This document shows, in pieces, positions 30,632-43,200 of a stretch of 64,000 bases of DNA. Every line of letters starts with the position of its first letter. Within the stretch, counting starts at the first letter, position 1. The notes beneath the pieces were generated by a model that made no database searches, was not told the origin of the DNA, and saw only the letters and a program-made list of their open reading frames with translations. The translations under genes were made by a program, and so were the position numbers. This DNA comes from Zanthoxylum bungeanum (taxonomy: Eukaryota; Streptophyta; Magnoliopsida; Sapindales; Rutaceae), in assembly GCA_019454045.1 (NCBI GenBank), contig SKCR01025346.1, positions 211,267 through 275,266 on the forward strand, in the 5' to 3' direction.

Positions 30632-33600
30632 TGATCGGCTAAATACACACACAAGCGCACGTATCATTCAAGTAGTATAAATATATTGATCCCACGAGGA
30701 CTTATCACTAATACTATTAATTGTTGAAACTAAATGTCTACAAGTATCCAAATTGATTGTTGGATAGGTGGTGAATTTACCTAAAACAAACAAGTAAATA
30801 AAACTAAAGTTGATTTCAAAATTAACAATGATATGCAAATGTCCAGGGTTGTGAATCCTACCAATATTCTACTAAAGATGAGTTGATTACCTTATGCATG
30901 TGCAATATGCCAATTTATTAACCTGGAATACGAATGTATTCATAAGTCTCTTCCGATGGTCAGATGAAAATATTCAAAGTTACTTAATTAACTATATTCC
31001 TATATTAACTAAAAATTTCCAAATTCATTAAGTTTAAGTTCCAATTGTGGTTACACCCGCCCTACAGGTATATTCTTATCCTGGAGGGAAATCCCCCTAA
31101 GTGAGATCGTGTGTTATTGAGTTTATGGCTAAACCTAAAATCTCTTTTCCAAGTTCATTTTAAGTCTACCTACAATCTTATTGGTGGCCAATTCAACAAG
31201 ACGCATTAAGTGTTAGTGTCCTACACATGCCATAAGATCACTAAGATGATTTGTGTGTGAATACATCAAAAAGTTTGTGGAAAAAACTTACAATGATCGG
31301 ATGAGATTCAAAACTTTTCCATGGATGTGTGGAAGCTCCAAGCTTTCTTTTGCATTCCAAACTTAAAGGTGAGTTTCCCTATCACCTTGATTCACTCTTT
31401 AAGTGTTAGCTTAAGAAAAATTTTACAACAAAATTTTCCCTTGGAGAAGAAGAAGTCACGGCATTGAGGGAGAGAGGGAGAGAGTTTTGCTTTTGATATT
31501 TTGTTTTCTAAAAACCAATTACCAAAATCAACTTTCAAAAGTGGTATATCCTTTTCCAAAAAGAAAAAGCAAAGAGTGTTGTGTAAGTCACCATAAAAGC
31601 TCCCAACCACTTCCATCAACTTGAATGACAGGTGATGTAAGTTGGTGGGTCTCACACTTAAATTCAAAATTCAAGTTGGGTTACTCAACACACTTTGGAC
31701 TCGGGTTCGTTTAATCCGATTAAATGAATTTTCCGTCGCAACGTAATTAAATCCAATTTAATTAAATAATAATGCCTCACAGAATTATTACGGAAGTCGC
31801 TTATGAATTAATTCCAAATTAATTCGTTCGCTAGAATTAAAAACTAATTTAATTCCGCATTGAAATCTAATTTCAAATAATAAATCTAATATATTATTTT
31901 AGCCCAATTAAATAAATTAAATAGAAAAATTCAATTTAACTATTAAATTTATTTTGCCAATTAATTCCAAATTAATCGCGTTCTCTCTTCTAGTCGAATT
32001 AATCCCAGATTAATTCTTGACGCAATTAATCCCATATTAATTTTATCTTTGATAATTAATCCCAGATTAATTCTTGCCGTAATTAATCCCAGATTAATTT
32101 TATCTCTCATAATTAATCCCATATTAATTCTGTTCGAGTCAAATGTCATCGGTGAATCTTTGGGAAGCGACCCAAGAGATCACTGGATATGTTGGCAGTA
32201 AATTCGGTTGTCGGACTATCCGACATATGCGTACCGCGTACCGCGTACCACGTTCTCACTGATTTACAAGACATGGTTGGCTTCTAGCAAAGCACCGTGC
32301 CTACCCACTTCTCCTTAAATATATTCAACATGGAATATATATAATATGTATCAGGCGTAGTATACAATGTATTGCGTATTACGATTCAGTATCGGATGTC
32401 ACATGCTAGGCCTAGGGCTGGAATTGTGTCTGCCCCGTACGAAGCACATATCGGATTACTAGCAACTAGTCTCTATAATCGGATAATCATGACCTAGTCA
32501 TACTATCCCGATAGCTGCAGCATTTAAGAGTACCAGTTTTGTATCATACGTGATCATCATCTCCATATGACTAAAGTGATACTTCCATCTTGACATCACA
32601 CCCAATACACTACGATTCTCAGTATACCCAGAAGAGGCGTACACAGAACCTGTTAAAGCTCCGGACGACCAAAACCAAAGCATACTGATTGTCACAAGTA
32701 TTAGCGATGCAAGTCTCAGGTTAAGACCATATACACCTACCCTGATTCAGATTCCCATAGACACATAGTCATACTACCAATGGGTTTCTGAGGGGTCTAT
32801 CCAGAGTGAAGTTGTTCCCGATCCAATGGCTAACAGAACCTCCTATCACACTTGCATAAGTATCCTATACTTAAATATATGAGAACTATGTTGCTAAGCT
32901 TCCATAACGCGCACAAGTGCAATACTAGCATATTCCACATTATCGATCTTCATTCTCGATAATACTACGACTAGAGATATTTAATGATTAAACCTTTCAT
33001 GGATTAATATTGTCTCATATCTTATTAATCTGGTACTAATCATAGGGACTTTTATCATTTATATATTCAAGTAATCCAATTACAAAATGATAAAAGAGCA
33101 ATTTCCTTTGTCACATAGTTAATTTGTACAAAGAACACCATGTCTTTTACAAATAGTGATGTTATGGGTCATAATTGTCCAACATTAAGAACTAGACTCA
33201 ATAAATAAACCAAAACATCACACAAAATACAAAGTAACTCAACTTATAAAACCATTGATATTGGTATTCATCACAACCCTAGATAATATGTTTAGTTACA
33301 AAACATACCTAAAATTATAAAATGCATAATTAAACAAAATAACATAACAGAAAATTAAAAAGTAATGAAAATTACAACAATAAAAGAAAATGGAGCTAAG
33401 GGTTTCACTTTTAATACTTCAAATATAGATTACCCCATTATCAATTAATCATTTCTTGAATTAATTATATTAAAACCGACCATATAGGCGGTAATAAAAT
33501 CATATAAACCGATCATGTAGGCGGTAACAAGGATAGCACCTAAACCGACCATATAGGCGGAGACTAAGTCCAATAATGTAAAATCGTCATATAGGTTGTA

Positions 33601-34429
33601 AATAATTAATTTAAATTACTTATTTATATTAAGGGCATAAATCTAAATTATTATATTAAAAGTTTCACCCCAGAATCCAGCAAAAAGAGATTATCTACTC
33701 ATGATGTAATTAAAAACACACAAAAATTTATTAAATAAATAAAAAGAAAATACAAGAAAACTTAAATAAACATACAATACACTTTTTTTTAGGTTTTCAT
33801 GGAGAAATCCCTCAAATAAAGCATGAAAAATTTACAAAGTTTGGCTTGGTATTTATAGGCAAATATAAAAGTTTCCACCAATTTCTCCACCAAACACTCC
33901 ATCAAACACTCCACCAAACATGCCACCAAACATGTAACCATGTTTTGTGGAAGTTTGACAATTTCCATTTTTATTTTATTATTTTTTTTGAAAATGACTT
34001 TAATAATTATACATAACGCACTTTCAAATTTTTCATCAATTTCGGTCTTGAAAACTTCAGAATTCGAAATTCTTATGAACGTCAAAGTTGTAGATATTTG
34101 AGTTTTCTTTCATCTAAAACTTGAATCACCTCAATCCGATATCGGAATAAAACTTTATGGCCAAAATACGAAAATTACGCAAAGTTGAAATTTTCGAAAT
34201 TGTACTTCGTTAGAACGCCATTTCAATTTTCCAACTTCCAAAATCTAAATGTCAAGTCCAGTTTTACCATTATTTGTTCCATATTTCATCATGAATGATT
34301 CCATTGAGTCCCGATTTTATTTTATCTGTAAAATAAATAAAAACACATCAAAACGTTCATAAAACCGAGAAACTATACAAAATATTAAGTAAATGGGGCA
34401 GTAAATATTGATATATTTTACACTCATCA
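30632..34429 (-). repeat. 5' LTR (L4) of the host Athila-type element, interrupted
   Basis: It starts TGATCGGCTAAATAC and ends ACACTCATCA on the plus strand. It is homologous to L2 and L3 at 30632-31210 and 33190-34429, including GGCGGTA units (about 33475-33600), CCACCAAACA repeats (about 33875-33935) and the minus-strand TATA box CCTATAAATACC at 33848-33859. A 1974-bp insertion with its own TSD sits at 31211-33184. L4 differs from L1 in its last third, so L1 is not its true partner. The flanks GTTCC (right of L4) and GCTTT (left of L1) do not match. Confidence 0.85.
31211..33184. mobile_element. Solo LTR-like insertion with TSD TTAAG
   Basis: It starts TGTTAGTGTCC, ends TTGTCCAACA and is flanked by perfect TTAAG repeats (31206-31210 and 33185-33189) inside LTR L4. 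There is no internal coding region. Inside is a minisatellite of about 36-bp units built on TTAATCCCAGATTAATT (about 31965-32130). Size, ends and TSD fit a solo LTR of a large copia- or gypsy-type element. The orientation is undecided. Confidence 0.8.
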
Positions 34430-37180
34430 GTTCCAACGGTTCAACTAATCTAACCGGAACTGAACGGCCGTTGGGCTCCTAACGACTAGTTTTAAGATCA
34501 TTTTAGGTATCACAAAAATAATCCGAAGATATATAAATAGGGGTCCTTCTTCATTTTTTCAACACACTAATTCTCAATTCTCTCAATTTTTTAATTCTCT
34601 CATTCTCAATTCTCTCATCTTCAATTTCTCATGCTCAATCCTCTCATTCTTCAATATTTCTTTAACAAAAAATGGCAAACTCATCTGAGAACACCATGTC
34701 CAATGTGCCAACCCAAGAGAGCCACCAAAGTATTGGTACACGGAGACGAGAATTTAAGTCTTGATCCTTCGATATTTTCAAAATTCATTTTCATTTAGTC
34801 GAGATTGAAAATGAAGGTATAAGAGCAACATGCAACTATTGTGGTGTATCTTACAAATTACTAGTGGCTATGGCAATATGAACAAGCACTTGATAGACAT
34901 CATGTCACTGAAATTGCACTTAATTCAAATAGATAGGTACGCACATATAGTAGAGGTACGAGTTCTTTAGATTTATTTAAATATTCTGATGATAAAAATA
35001 TAGAATATTTGCTAAATTTACTTCTTTAAGTTTTGGTGAAAAAATTACTTTTACTAATTATATTCGAAATCTTTTAAATCTTGCTGCTTGTAAAATGACT
35101 AGAAATATAACAAAACGTCAAAATTTTAAATTATACAAATATGGTAAAATTATTTTAAATGAAATATTTGAAGATATTAAAAGTCATCTTTCTATTTGTT
35201 CTGATATTTGGAGTGACCATTGGAAAACACACTCATACATGGGTGTGACTTGTCATTGTATTGATACATCATGGAACATGCAAAAATGACTTATTTCTTT
35301 AAGTTTTGGTAAAAAAAGTCATCTTTCTATTTGTTCTGATATTTGGAGTGACCATTGGAAAACACACTCATACATGGGTGTGACTTGTCATTGTATTGAT
35401 GCATCATGGAATATGCAAAAATGACTTATTGTATTTAGAGTTTTTTATGAGCAACATACTGCACAAAATATTTATAAAACGATTAAAGTAATTTTTGATG
35501 AATTTGGTTTATTAGGTAAAATTTTAACAATTGGTTTTGACAATGCATCTACAAATACTGCATCAATTATATATTTAAAAGAAATATGCCAAACAAATGT
35601 GGAGGATCGATTTTTTCATGTTCGTTGCATATGTCATATCCTTAATTTATGTGTTCAACATGGTCTGACTTTTTAGCACCTTATATTGTTTCTATTAAGA
35701 TTGCACTTAATTATATTTGGTCATATTCCCAAGTTAGGAGAGAATGTATCAAGTTTTGTAAATTAAATAATGTTAAAGCGGTAAAATTTTCACGAGATGT
35801 TCCAATGCATTGGAATTCAACTTATTTTCTTTTAAGTCAAATTTTTCAATACAAAGATGTATTATGTAGTTTCTTTTTCCAACATGTTCAACATATCACA
35901 CTTTTTCATAGTCAATGGGATATTTGTGAAAAAAATTTAGAACTTTTAAAAGTTTTTAATGATGCTACAAATATTTTTAGCTGAATTTATTATCATACAA
36001 TAAATTTATTTATTGTTGAAAGTTTGAATATTGTTGGTACTCTATATGAGCATGCTGAAAGTTCTTATCCTAATGATATTATTTTAATTAAAGCTATTAC
36101 TGTTATGAAGAGAAAATGGATAATTTATTTTAAAGACATTCCATTATTTTATCTTATTGCCACAGTTTTTGATCCTAGAGTTAAAATAGAAGGTTTGAAT
36201 AGTCTCTTACAAACTTATTATACATATTTAGGAATATCTGATGAAATTAATATTACAAAAATAATAAATAAAATAAAATTTGATTTAATAGATTTATTTA
36301 AGATTATATTAGTAGATATAACTTGCAATCATTAGAACAATCTAGTAGTGAACCCGTAATTAGTTCAAGACTTAGCGCACGTAGGTAACCGTTGGTTACT
36401 ACAACAACGAAATAAAAACATAGGGATAACACGACTAACAACCCGAAATTAGATAATTATTTATCTACCAATATCGAGTTTCCAGCTAAAAGTTTAGTGC
36501 ATAAAAATTTTCAAGTACTTGAATGGTGGAACCAACATCAAAATGTCTATCTTGTTTTATCAATTATTGCTAAAAAGGTGCTGATAGCACTTGTTTCTAC
36601 TGTTGCGGTTGAACAAGTCTTCAGCTTATGTTTCAATATTTTGGAAGGGAGACAGTCTTCATTACATCCAAGCACTTTAGAAGCAACAACATGCGTGGAT
36701 GATTGGACCCGAGCTTATCAGAGGCAATAATAAAATACCTCTGATAATATTGAAGACTTGTTTGTTAATGCATCTGCAAGTGCAAGCAGAACGAGAGCTG
36801 AAGGATCAACAAGCACTGATAATGATGATGATTGATGAGTTTGAATAATTGTAATGGGGAACTATCTTAAAAATATAATGGAACTACGTGAGCTTTGATT
36901 TCTCTCACCCATAGAGGATACGTAGACAACTTAAGTTTGTAAAAATTTAAGTTCAAGCTCTTTAATTTTATTTTTAATTAATGTAATCTAAATTCAAATT
37001 AATAAAATTAAATAAATTTTTTAATATCATTTTTTTAAAAAATCATTATTAAAATTTAAAATTAAAAAAAGGGAACCGAACCAGAACCATCCGGTTACGT
37101 TCCGGTTCCACAAGTGTGGAACCGGGAACTGTTCGGTTCGGTTCTGGTTCGAAACCGAACCGAACCATTGGCCGGGTCTA
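34430..37180 (+). mobile_element. Decayed hAT-family DNA transposon
   Basis: A hAT transposase pseudogene (34672-36730) is flanked by GGTTC/GAACC-rich subterminal DNA (about 34430-34480 and 37070-37180). The right side ends near CATTGGCCGGGTCTA (37180), which resembles a hAT terminal repeat. The left terminus is missing: the DNA starts at the edge of LTR L4, so the Athila-type DNA inserted in or recombined into it. A TATA box (ATATAAATAG, 34531-34540) and a CTCTCAATTCT-rich 5' leader (about 34565-34665) lie before the start codon. Confidence 0.75.
34672..36730 (+). pseudogene. hAT transposase, broken
   Basis: The ATG at 34672 is followed after 30 codons by a stop (TGA near 34762). A BED-type zinc finger remnant (CNYCGVSYK) follows near 34830 and then loses frame. 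The catalytic region is spread over fragments: 35095-35289 (ICSDIWSDHWKTHSYMGVTCH), 35649-35984 (FSRDVPMHWNSTYFLL) and 36024-36335 (FYLIATVFDPRVK). The C-terminal dimerisation domain is at 36497-36730 (FQVLEWWNQHQNVYLVLS, VSTVAVEQVFS). A block of about 110-120 bp is duplicated in tandem (35181-35303 and 35316-35430), repeating the SDIWSD...MGVTCH segment. Many stops and shifts make it inactive. Confidence 0.85.
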
Positions 37181-38668
37181 AATATGATTTTATTCTAAAT
37201 CTATAAGTTTTTTTAATATTCTTGTATATAAAAAAAAAAAAAAAATTATTAACATTTATTAAGAAATGGAAATTTCGAATCCAATTTTTATCAAACTTTC
37301 ATTCGATTTAGTTCAATTTAATTTGATTTGGTTCAGTTGGATTTAAACCCAACCATTTGCGCAACCCAGTGATGGTTAATTGGTTATAAAATATAAAAAA
37401 TTTCATTATTGTTAATAAAATTTATGTTATATGTACTTATGTAGTAAGTTTTTTGTAAAATATATTGTGCGAACTCATAAATTATATATTCAATGAAAAA
37501 TTATTATTATTAATTAAAAATAGTTTTTTAGAAGGATTAAAAAAATAGTTAAATACACCTTAGCAAGACCCATTTTTCAAAAAAAAAAAATGCATATAAA
37601 AGAAATTGATGTGGTTTAAAGACATTTTTTTTATAACATGTAAATTAGAAATTAAAGTTAGGAAAAAAAAACTGAAATTTTTATTTAATCAAATTCTCTC
37701 AAATAATATTTGAGTATTCTTATCCCCAAAAGATAGTCTAATTGTTTAAATTTTTGCCGTGTAAATAAGAAATCATGAGTTGAAGTCAATACATTTAATT
37801 AAGGGGTTATTCCTCAAAGGTACAAAATCATAATGGGTCTTACAATTCAATTAAAGCATAAACGATTCTTCCAATTTAGTCCTTTTTTTTTTTTTTGGAA
37901 AGAAGTAAAACATTTCGTTAGAAAAAAATTATAAGGTAAGAAGGGGCCATAAACCCATTGCATAATTTTTACAAGCTAACTTAACTAAATTATGAACGAC
38001 ATGCTCGAGGCCTAAACTAAACTCCGTAAGAACTCGTTCCCCAATCACATTTTGATAGTCCACCTATTTGTTGAATGATATGCCTAAAATTGAAATAATA
38101 ATAATTTTGTCACTTGAAAAAAAAAAGTGACGCTACTTTGGAGCCAAATTTGGCTTAATTTTTAATCTAAGTTTCAGCTTAAAATTAAAAATATCGTAAA
38201 AATATAAAGTATTTAAAAAATTACATATTATTAATATATAAATTATAAACTTTAAAATAAGTATTATTACTGATATATTTTGATAAAAAAAAAATGGGGT
38301 CAACAATGACCATTACATTTATAAGTTACCGATAATCAATTTTCAAATATTTATATCTCATTCATCTAAACTTCAAATTATAATCTATAAAGTGTTACAT
38401 AAAATGAACATTCATATATAAAACTTTCAATTAGTCTTTTCAAAAAAAAAAAAAAAATCAATTAGAAACCTCTATCAAATTAACACTTTCACAATGTCAA
38501 ATCATCCTTAAAATTGATATGTTGCAAAAATCATAATCATAGTCCATAGTCAATCGCTTAGTCACACATACAACTCAATCACAGTGTCAATCACATATAG
38601 AATTTTTAGTTATATATCTCAGTTATAATGATATTTATAAATATTCAATCACACTTTCTTAATCATAA
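37181..38668. other. AT-rich DNA, no gene seen
   Basis: Homopolymer-rich AT sequence with long A/T runs (for example 37229-37244, 37881-37898 and 38441-38457). No credible open frame, RNA gene or terminal repeats were found. Confidence 0.6.
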
Positions 38669-39070
38669 TCAAGGGTTGCAGAAAAGCCCGAACCCGGTCC
38701 AGCCCGGCCCACCCGGGGTAAAAAAAACATGGATCTGGCCCTAAAATGGTAAGCCCGGCTCGGGCTCAGACCAAAAACAAAAAAAAACATATATATATAT
38801 ATTAATATGTTTGTAGCATTTTTATTTGTTTGTAGCATTTAAATTGTTAATTATCGATGAAACTTTTGATTTATTTTTGAATTGTCTTTGCAAATAGTGT
38901 GAATGTATTTTGTATTTGTATGTTTTTATTTTTAAAAACGGGCCGGATAAAGCTCGATTCCGAGTCGGGCCGGGCCGGGCTTTTCCCGGGCCCGAGTTTT
39001 TTTTTTTGCTTTGTCGGGCTCGGGCCGGACTTATCAAAGCCCGAGCCCGGCCCGGCCCATTGCCACCCTT
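38669..39070. mobile_element. hAT-type MITE with GC-rich ends
   Basis: An element of about 400 bp has imperfect inverted ends AAGGGTTGCA (38671) and TGCCACCCTT (39061-39070). Behind them are inverted GC-rich arrays (GCCCGAACCCGG, CCCGGCCC, CGGGCTCGGGC). AATCATAA occurs at 38661-38668 and 39071-39078, an 8-bp target duplication as expected for hAT (two extra bases on the left). The centre is AT-rich. Antisense and sense frames of 71-88 codons across the GC arrays are not genes. Confidence 0.8.
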
Positions 39071-39385
39071 AATCATAATGTCAGGCACATATACTATATT
39101 CTGTCAAATTTTCCGATTACAATGAAAGTTATAAATATTTAATCACGTTTACAATATCAGTCATAATTGTAATGTCATTTTACCTACCTAAAATACATTT
39201 GAACATGCCCACCACTACAAAAATTCACTATTTATGTGAACATTGTCTAAAATTATATTTGGAGTTCAACCTTGAAAAAAAAAATTAATAGCATATGGAA
39301 TATATAATAAACACACAAGAATAAGGAATTTGTGATTTTGAATATACCGAAGATCAACCAATTTTTTAAATTGTTTTTTTCCCTC

Positions 39386-40200
39386 TGTTGATGGTGTTTT
39401 CCGGGCACTATGTCATTTAAGCAGCACGACAGGGGTAAAAGGGTAATTCCCTTATTGGACCGGATCATTAATACCGACCCGACCACATGAGTCAGGGGCC
39501 GAGCACTTAAGATCGTTAACCCGACCACTTAAAGATTGGATGACCGGGCAATTATCAGGTCGACAGCAGCACTCTCAGTACAAAAAACTATTGTGACCGA
39601 CCTCATGAAGACCGACCATATAGCGAGGCGTGCTCCAGAAGATAACACCCTATCATTGTGGATAAGATGACAAGTTATCATATTTTCATAAGGAAAACTG
39701 GTGAGTTAATATCCTAATAGGATAAAAGAAAGTAAATGTAGTTTTGATTAGGAATCCTTATGGAAAAAGGGAAAAGTTTTGACTAGGAAATTCTTGTACA
39801 AATAGGAAAATGATTTCTTCACCATTATAAATAGGAGGGTAGAGTGAAGAGAAAGAGAGAACAGCAACAAGGGAGAACAAAAAAGAGAGAATAAGAGGAA
39901 CAAGTTGAGAGCAAGGTAGAGTTGAGATCAGAATCACCAAGCTCTAACTTGTAAAAGACAAAGAACGGTCTGAGAAGCACATTTTGAATAATAAAAGTAT
40001 CATCTTGTTTGTGCCCGTGGACGTAGGTCGGACCAAGATCCGCCGAACCACGTTAAATCTCCTTGTCGATTGGTGCATTTATCTGTCTTTTGCTAAGTTT
40101 GCTTTTGGTCCCCCATAACCAAACAAATTCACTATTGAAGGAGGATTTCCTCGGGAGTGATATTCCAATATTACCCTGAGACCAAAATCAGCCGTCAACA
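39386..40200 (+). repeat. 5' LTR of the young gag-only element
   Basis: 815 bp, starting TGTTGATGGTG and ending CGTCAACA. A TATA box (TATAAATA, 39826-39833) is followed by a purine-rich GAGAGAACAGC stretch, so transcription probably starts near 39860. Confidence 0.9.
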
Positions 40201-40202
40201 GT

Positions 40203-40220
40203 TGGCGCCGTCTGTGGGGA
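40203..40220 (+). other. Primer-binding site
   Basis: TGGCGCCGTCTGTGGGGA starts two bases after the LTR. The first nine bases match the complement of the tRNA-Asp 3' end. The whole site is of the form commonly seen in plant Tat-like elements. Confidence 0.8.
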
Positions 40221-40252
40221 ATCGAACAAAAAGTAACTCGCGTAGTGAGACG

Positions 40253-41797
40253 ATGGCGGAAGGCGGAAACCACCAATCATCAGGGAGCTCGGCTGCAGAT
40301 TGGATGGAGAAAATGGAGGAAAATATTAGGAAAGATAGGGAGGAAAATCAAATCCTTCTGAAATCCATGATGAACAAACTGAAGATAATGGAGGAAACGA
40401 ACAACGAAAGACCCGAAGTCGGAACCAGTCGAAGAAGAAGTGAAAAAGCAGATGGAAAAAGGGTCGCCGATGTGAGTGATGACGATGAACCGATGAGGAA
40501 GGGTCCCTACGGGATGAGGTCCGTAGTGGTAGAAAAAGATTTACAAACGGAGGATACGTGGGAAGAAGAAGAGGGGAGACAATCACCATATTCTTCCTAT
40601 GATAGCCCCCGCGACACCAGAAGGGGAAATATAAAGCATGGTGAAACTGGACGGGAAGTCTCAGGTCATAAGGAATGCCACACCCGTGGTGACAGACGCG
40701 AAGGAGGCCGCGGGAGGCAGCATAGTGACACAGATGGCAGTATAAAGTCTTGGTTAAGAAAAGAAATGGCCAAGTGGGGAGTAAACCCCAAAACTGATAC
40801 ATCAGATGCTCGGGATGACGAGGTTGAATCTCCCTTCACAGAAGAAATAAGGTCGGCAAAATTCCCAAAAAGATTCAGCATGCCGACCATGACACCATAC
40901 AAGGGCCATACCGATCCCAAAACCCACATTGAAGGTTTCGTCCTACTAATGGAGGTGCAAGGGGTAACAGGGGACGCCATCTGCAAAGTGTTCCCCCTAA
41001 CTTTAAGTGGACCCGCCATCCTATGGTACAGAAGCTTGGCTCCGGGGAGCATCAGAGGCTTCACACAACTTAAGAAGTCGTTCATTCGACACTTTAAAGG
41101 GGCATGCGTCCCAAAGAAAATGGTGGGAGAATTGAGACTGATGAAGCAGGGGGATGATGAGCCCCTGAGGAATTTTATTGAAAGGTACCACAATTTGGTG
41201 CTTGAGGTCAGAGCGTACGAGTCATCGGAAGTGCTAGAAAGTCTCAAGGGAGGTCTGAAGGTCGGGAAGTTGTGGACTCACCTGAGGATTTAAGACGTAT
41301 CGGATTATGCCACTGCCCTGGAGTTGGCCAGGAAGTTTATCTTAATAGAGGAGGAGAAAAAGATTGTCCGGGGAGTAGACACCCGAAAGGCTAAGATACT
41401 CAGGTCAGACAATCAGTGGGATTCGATCAAAAATTTGAGGAGGCCGGTCTCGGAGCAAAAAAAACTCAGACTGACACCTCCGAGTAATCATGTTCAAGAG
41501 ATAAAGTCATCTGACCAAGTCAACCGTGTCGCGGGGAGGACAGTATACACCCCCCTGAACAAACCTATGGCCCAGATAGTTCGGGAAATCCAGGATAAAG
41601 GTCTGTTGGCCGAATCTAATTTGAGGAGGTTCCCGATTGAGGATGGAAATAGTAGGGCTTACTGTATCTACCATAACGTAAGGGGACATGCCACGAATGG
41701 GTGCAGAGACCTGCGGGAGCAGGTGGAAGACTTGGTGAAAGAAGGCTATCTCAGTGTATACATAGACCATTCGGTTTTTGAGGTTGACCAAAGTTGA
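40253..41797 (+). pseudogene. gag: Gag of the young element, one internal stop
   Basis: The start is the first ATG after the PBS (40253), rather than the in-frame ATG at 40157 inside the LTR. Codons 1-346 are open, then a single TAA (41291-41293), and the same frame continues to 41797. In order there is a charged N-terminus (residues about 15-170, with RRRSEK and GDRREGGRGR runs), a capsid domain (about 200-345, with YKGHTDPKTHIEGF, LSGPAILWYRSL and GFTQLKKSFIRHF), and after the stop a knuckle YCIYHNVRGHATNGC (CX2HX4HX4C, near 41663-41705). The stop could be one C-to-T change. The N-terminal product alone would have the capsid domain but no knuckle. Confidence 0.85.
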
Positions 41798-41989
41798 TAG
41801 CGGAAGCCATCCGGTCGGATGCGTGGAATGTTGAGATGCAGAGATAATGTATTAAGAAGAATCTTGCTTGTAGAGTTGCAAGAAAGGCAACAGATCCCAA
41901 AATGTGAGTAAGACCTCTGCTGTCTTAGGCTGACATTTATTTTTGCATGTTTGTTGTGGTCCACACAATAGTTTTGATATTTGTTTTAC

Positions 41990-42520
41990 GGCTCGGGTCT
42001 GCTCTTGTACCGCCGAGACCAATGTTTATTTCCGGCTCGGGTCTGCTCTTGTACCGCCGAGACCGATGTTTCTTTCCGACTCGGGTCTGCTCTTGTACCG
42101 CCGAGATCGATGTTTCTTCCTGGCTCGGGTCTGCTCTTGTACCGCCGAGACCAATGTTTATTTCCGGCTCGGGTCTGCTCTTGTACCACCGAGACCGATG
42201 TTTCTTTCCGACTCGGGTCTGCTCTTGTACCGCCGAGATCGATGTTTCTTCCTGGCTCGGGTCTGCTCTTGTACCGCCGAGACCAATGTTTATTTCCGGC
42301 TCGGGTCTGCTCTTGTACCGCCGAGACCGATGTTTCTTTCCGACTCGGGTCTGCTCTTGTACCGCCGAGATCGATGTTTCTTTCTGGCTCGGGTCTGCTC
42401 TTGTACCGCCGAGACCAATGTTTATTTCCGGCTCGGGTCTGCTCTTGTACCGCCGAAACCGATGTTTCTTTCCGACTCGGGTCTGCTCTTGTACCGCCGA
42501 GGCCGATGTTTATTCGGCTC
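41990..42520 (+). repeat. 44-bp minisatellite with a 132-bp higher-order unit
   Basis: About twelve units contain CTCGGGTCTGCTCTTGTACC followed by GCCGAGA and a variable tail. The tails rotate in a fixed order (CCAATGTTTATT, CCGATGTTTCTTTCC, TCGATGTTTCTTCC), giving a 132-bp period: ACCAATG recurs at 42018, 42150, 42282 and 42414. It lies directly downstream of gag. All three forward frames are open through it, so the 248-336-codon frames at 41943-42957 are by-products. Confidence 0.9.
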
Positions 42521-43200
42521 GGGGCTGGATTTTGTTCCGCCGAGGCCGCTTGGTTATTCGGCTCGGGGCTGGATTTCGTTCCACCGAGGCCACTTGTTTA
42601 TTCGGCTCGGGGCTGGATTTCGTTCCGCCGAGGCCACTTGTTTATTCGGCTCGGGGCGGGATTTCGTTCCGCCGAGACCGCTTGGTTAATCGGCTCGGAT
42701 CTGGATTTTATTCCATCGAGGCCTTATGGTTTATTCAGCTTGGGGTCGGGTTACGTCCCACCGAGTCGGCTTCTTTGGACTGGGGATGTAATATTCCCCC
42801 AGAGCCAAGTCTTTCTTTCAGCTCGGGGTCGGGTTACGTCCCACCGAGTCGGCTTCTTTGGACTGGGGATGTAATATTCCCCCAGAGCCAAGTCTTTCTT
42901 TCAGCTCGGGGTCGGGTTACGTCCCACCGAGTCGGCTTCTTTGGACTGTGGACGTAATATTCCCCCAGAGCCAAGTCTTTCTTTCAGCTCGGGGTCGGGT
43001 TACGTCCCACCGAGTCAGCTTCTTTGGACTGGGGACGTAACATTCCCCCAGAGCCAAGTCTTTCTTCAGCTCGGGGTCGGGATACGTCCCACCGAGAGAC
43101 TTATCATCGGCATGGGATCGAAGCATCTCCCACATGGTCGGCCCTCTATTGGTCTGGGGAGGTAACATTCCCCCAGAGCCAAATGTTCTTCTCAGCTCGG
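42500..43200 (+). repeat. Related minisatellites, about 45-bp then 83-bp units
   Basis: From 42500 to about 42730, units of about 45 bp carry TCGGCTCGGGGCTGGATTT. From about 42740 to 43200, an 83-bp unit (GGTCGGGTTACGTCCCACCG...CCCCCAGAGCCAAG) repeats about six times (for example at 42827, 42910 and 42993). The phrase GCTCGGG is shared with the 44-bp array, so the arrays probably evolved from one another. Confidence 0.85.

Noticed and set aside
38822..39125. Frames of 71-88 codons over the GC-rich MITE
   Set aside because: They are caused by stop-poor CCCGG/GCCCG arms. They occur on both strands and match no protein.
41990..43200. CRISPR-like array
   Set aside because: The repeats are directly adjacent without unique spacers and lie in a plant retrotransposon.
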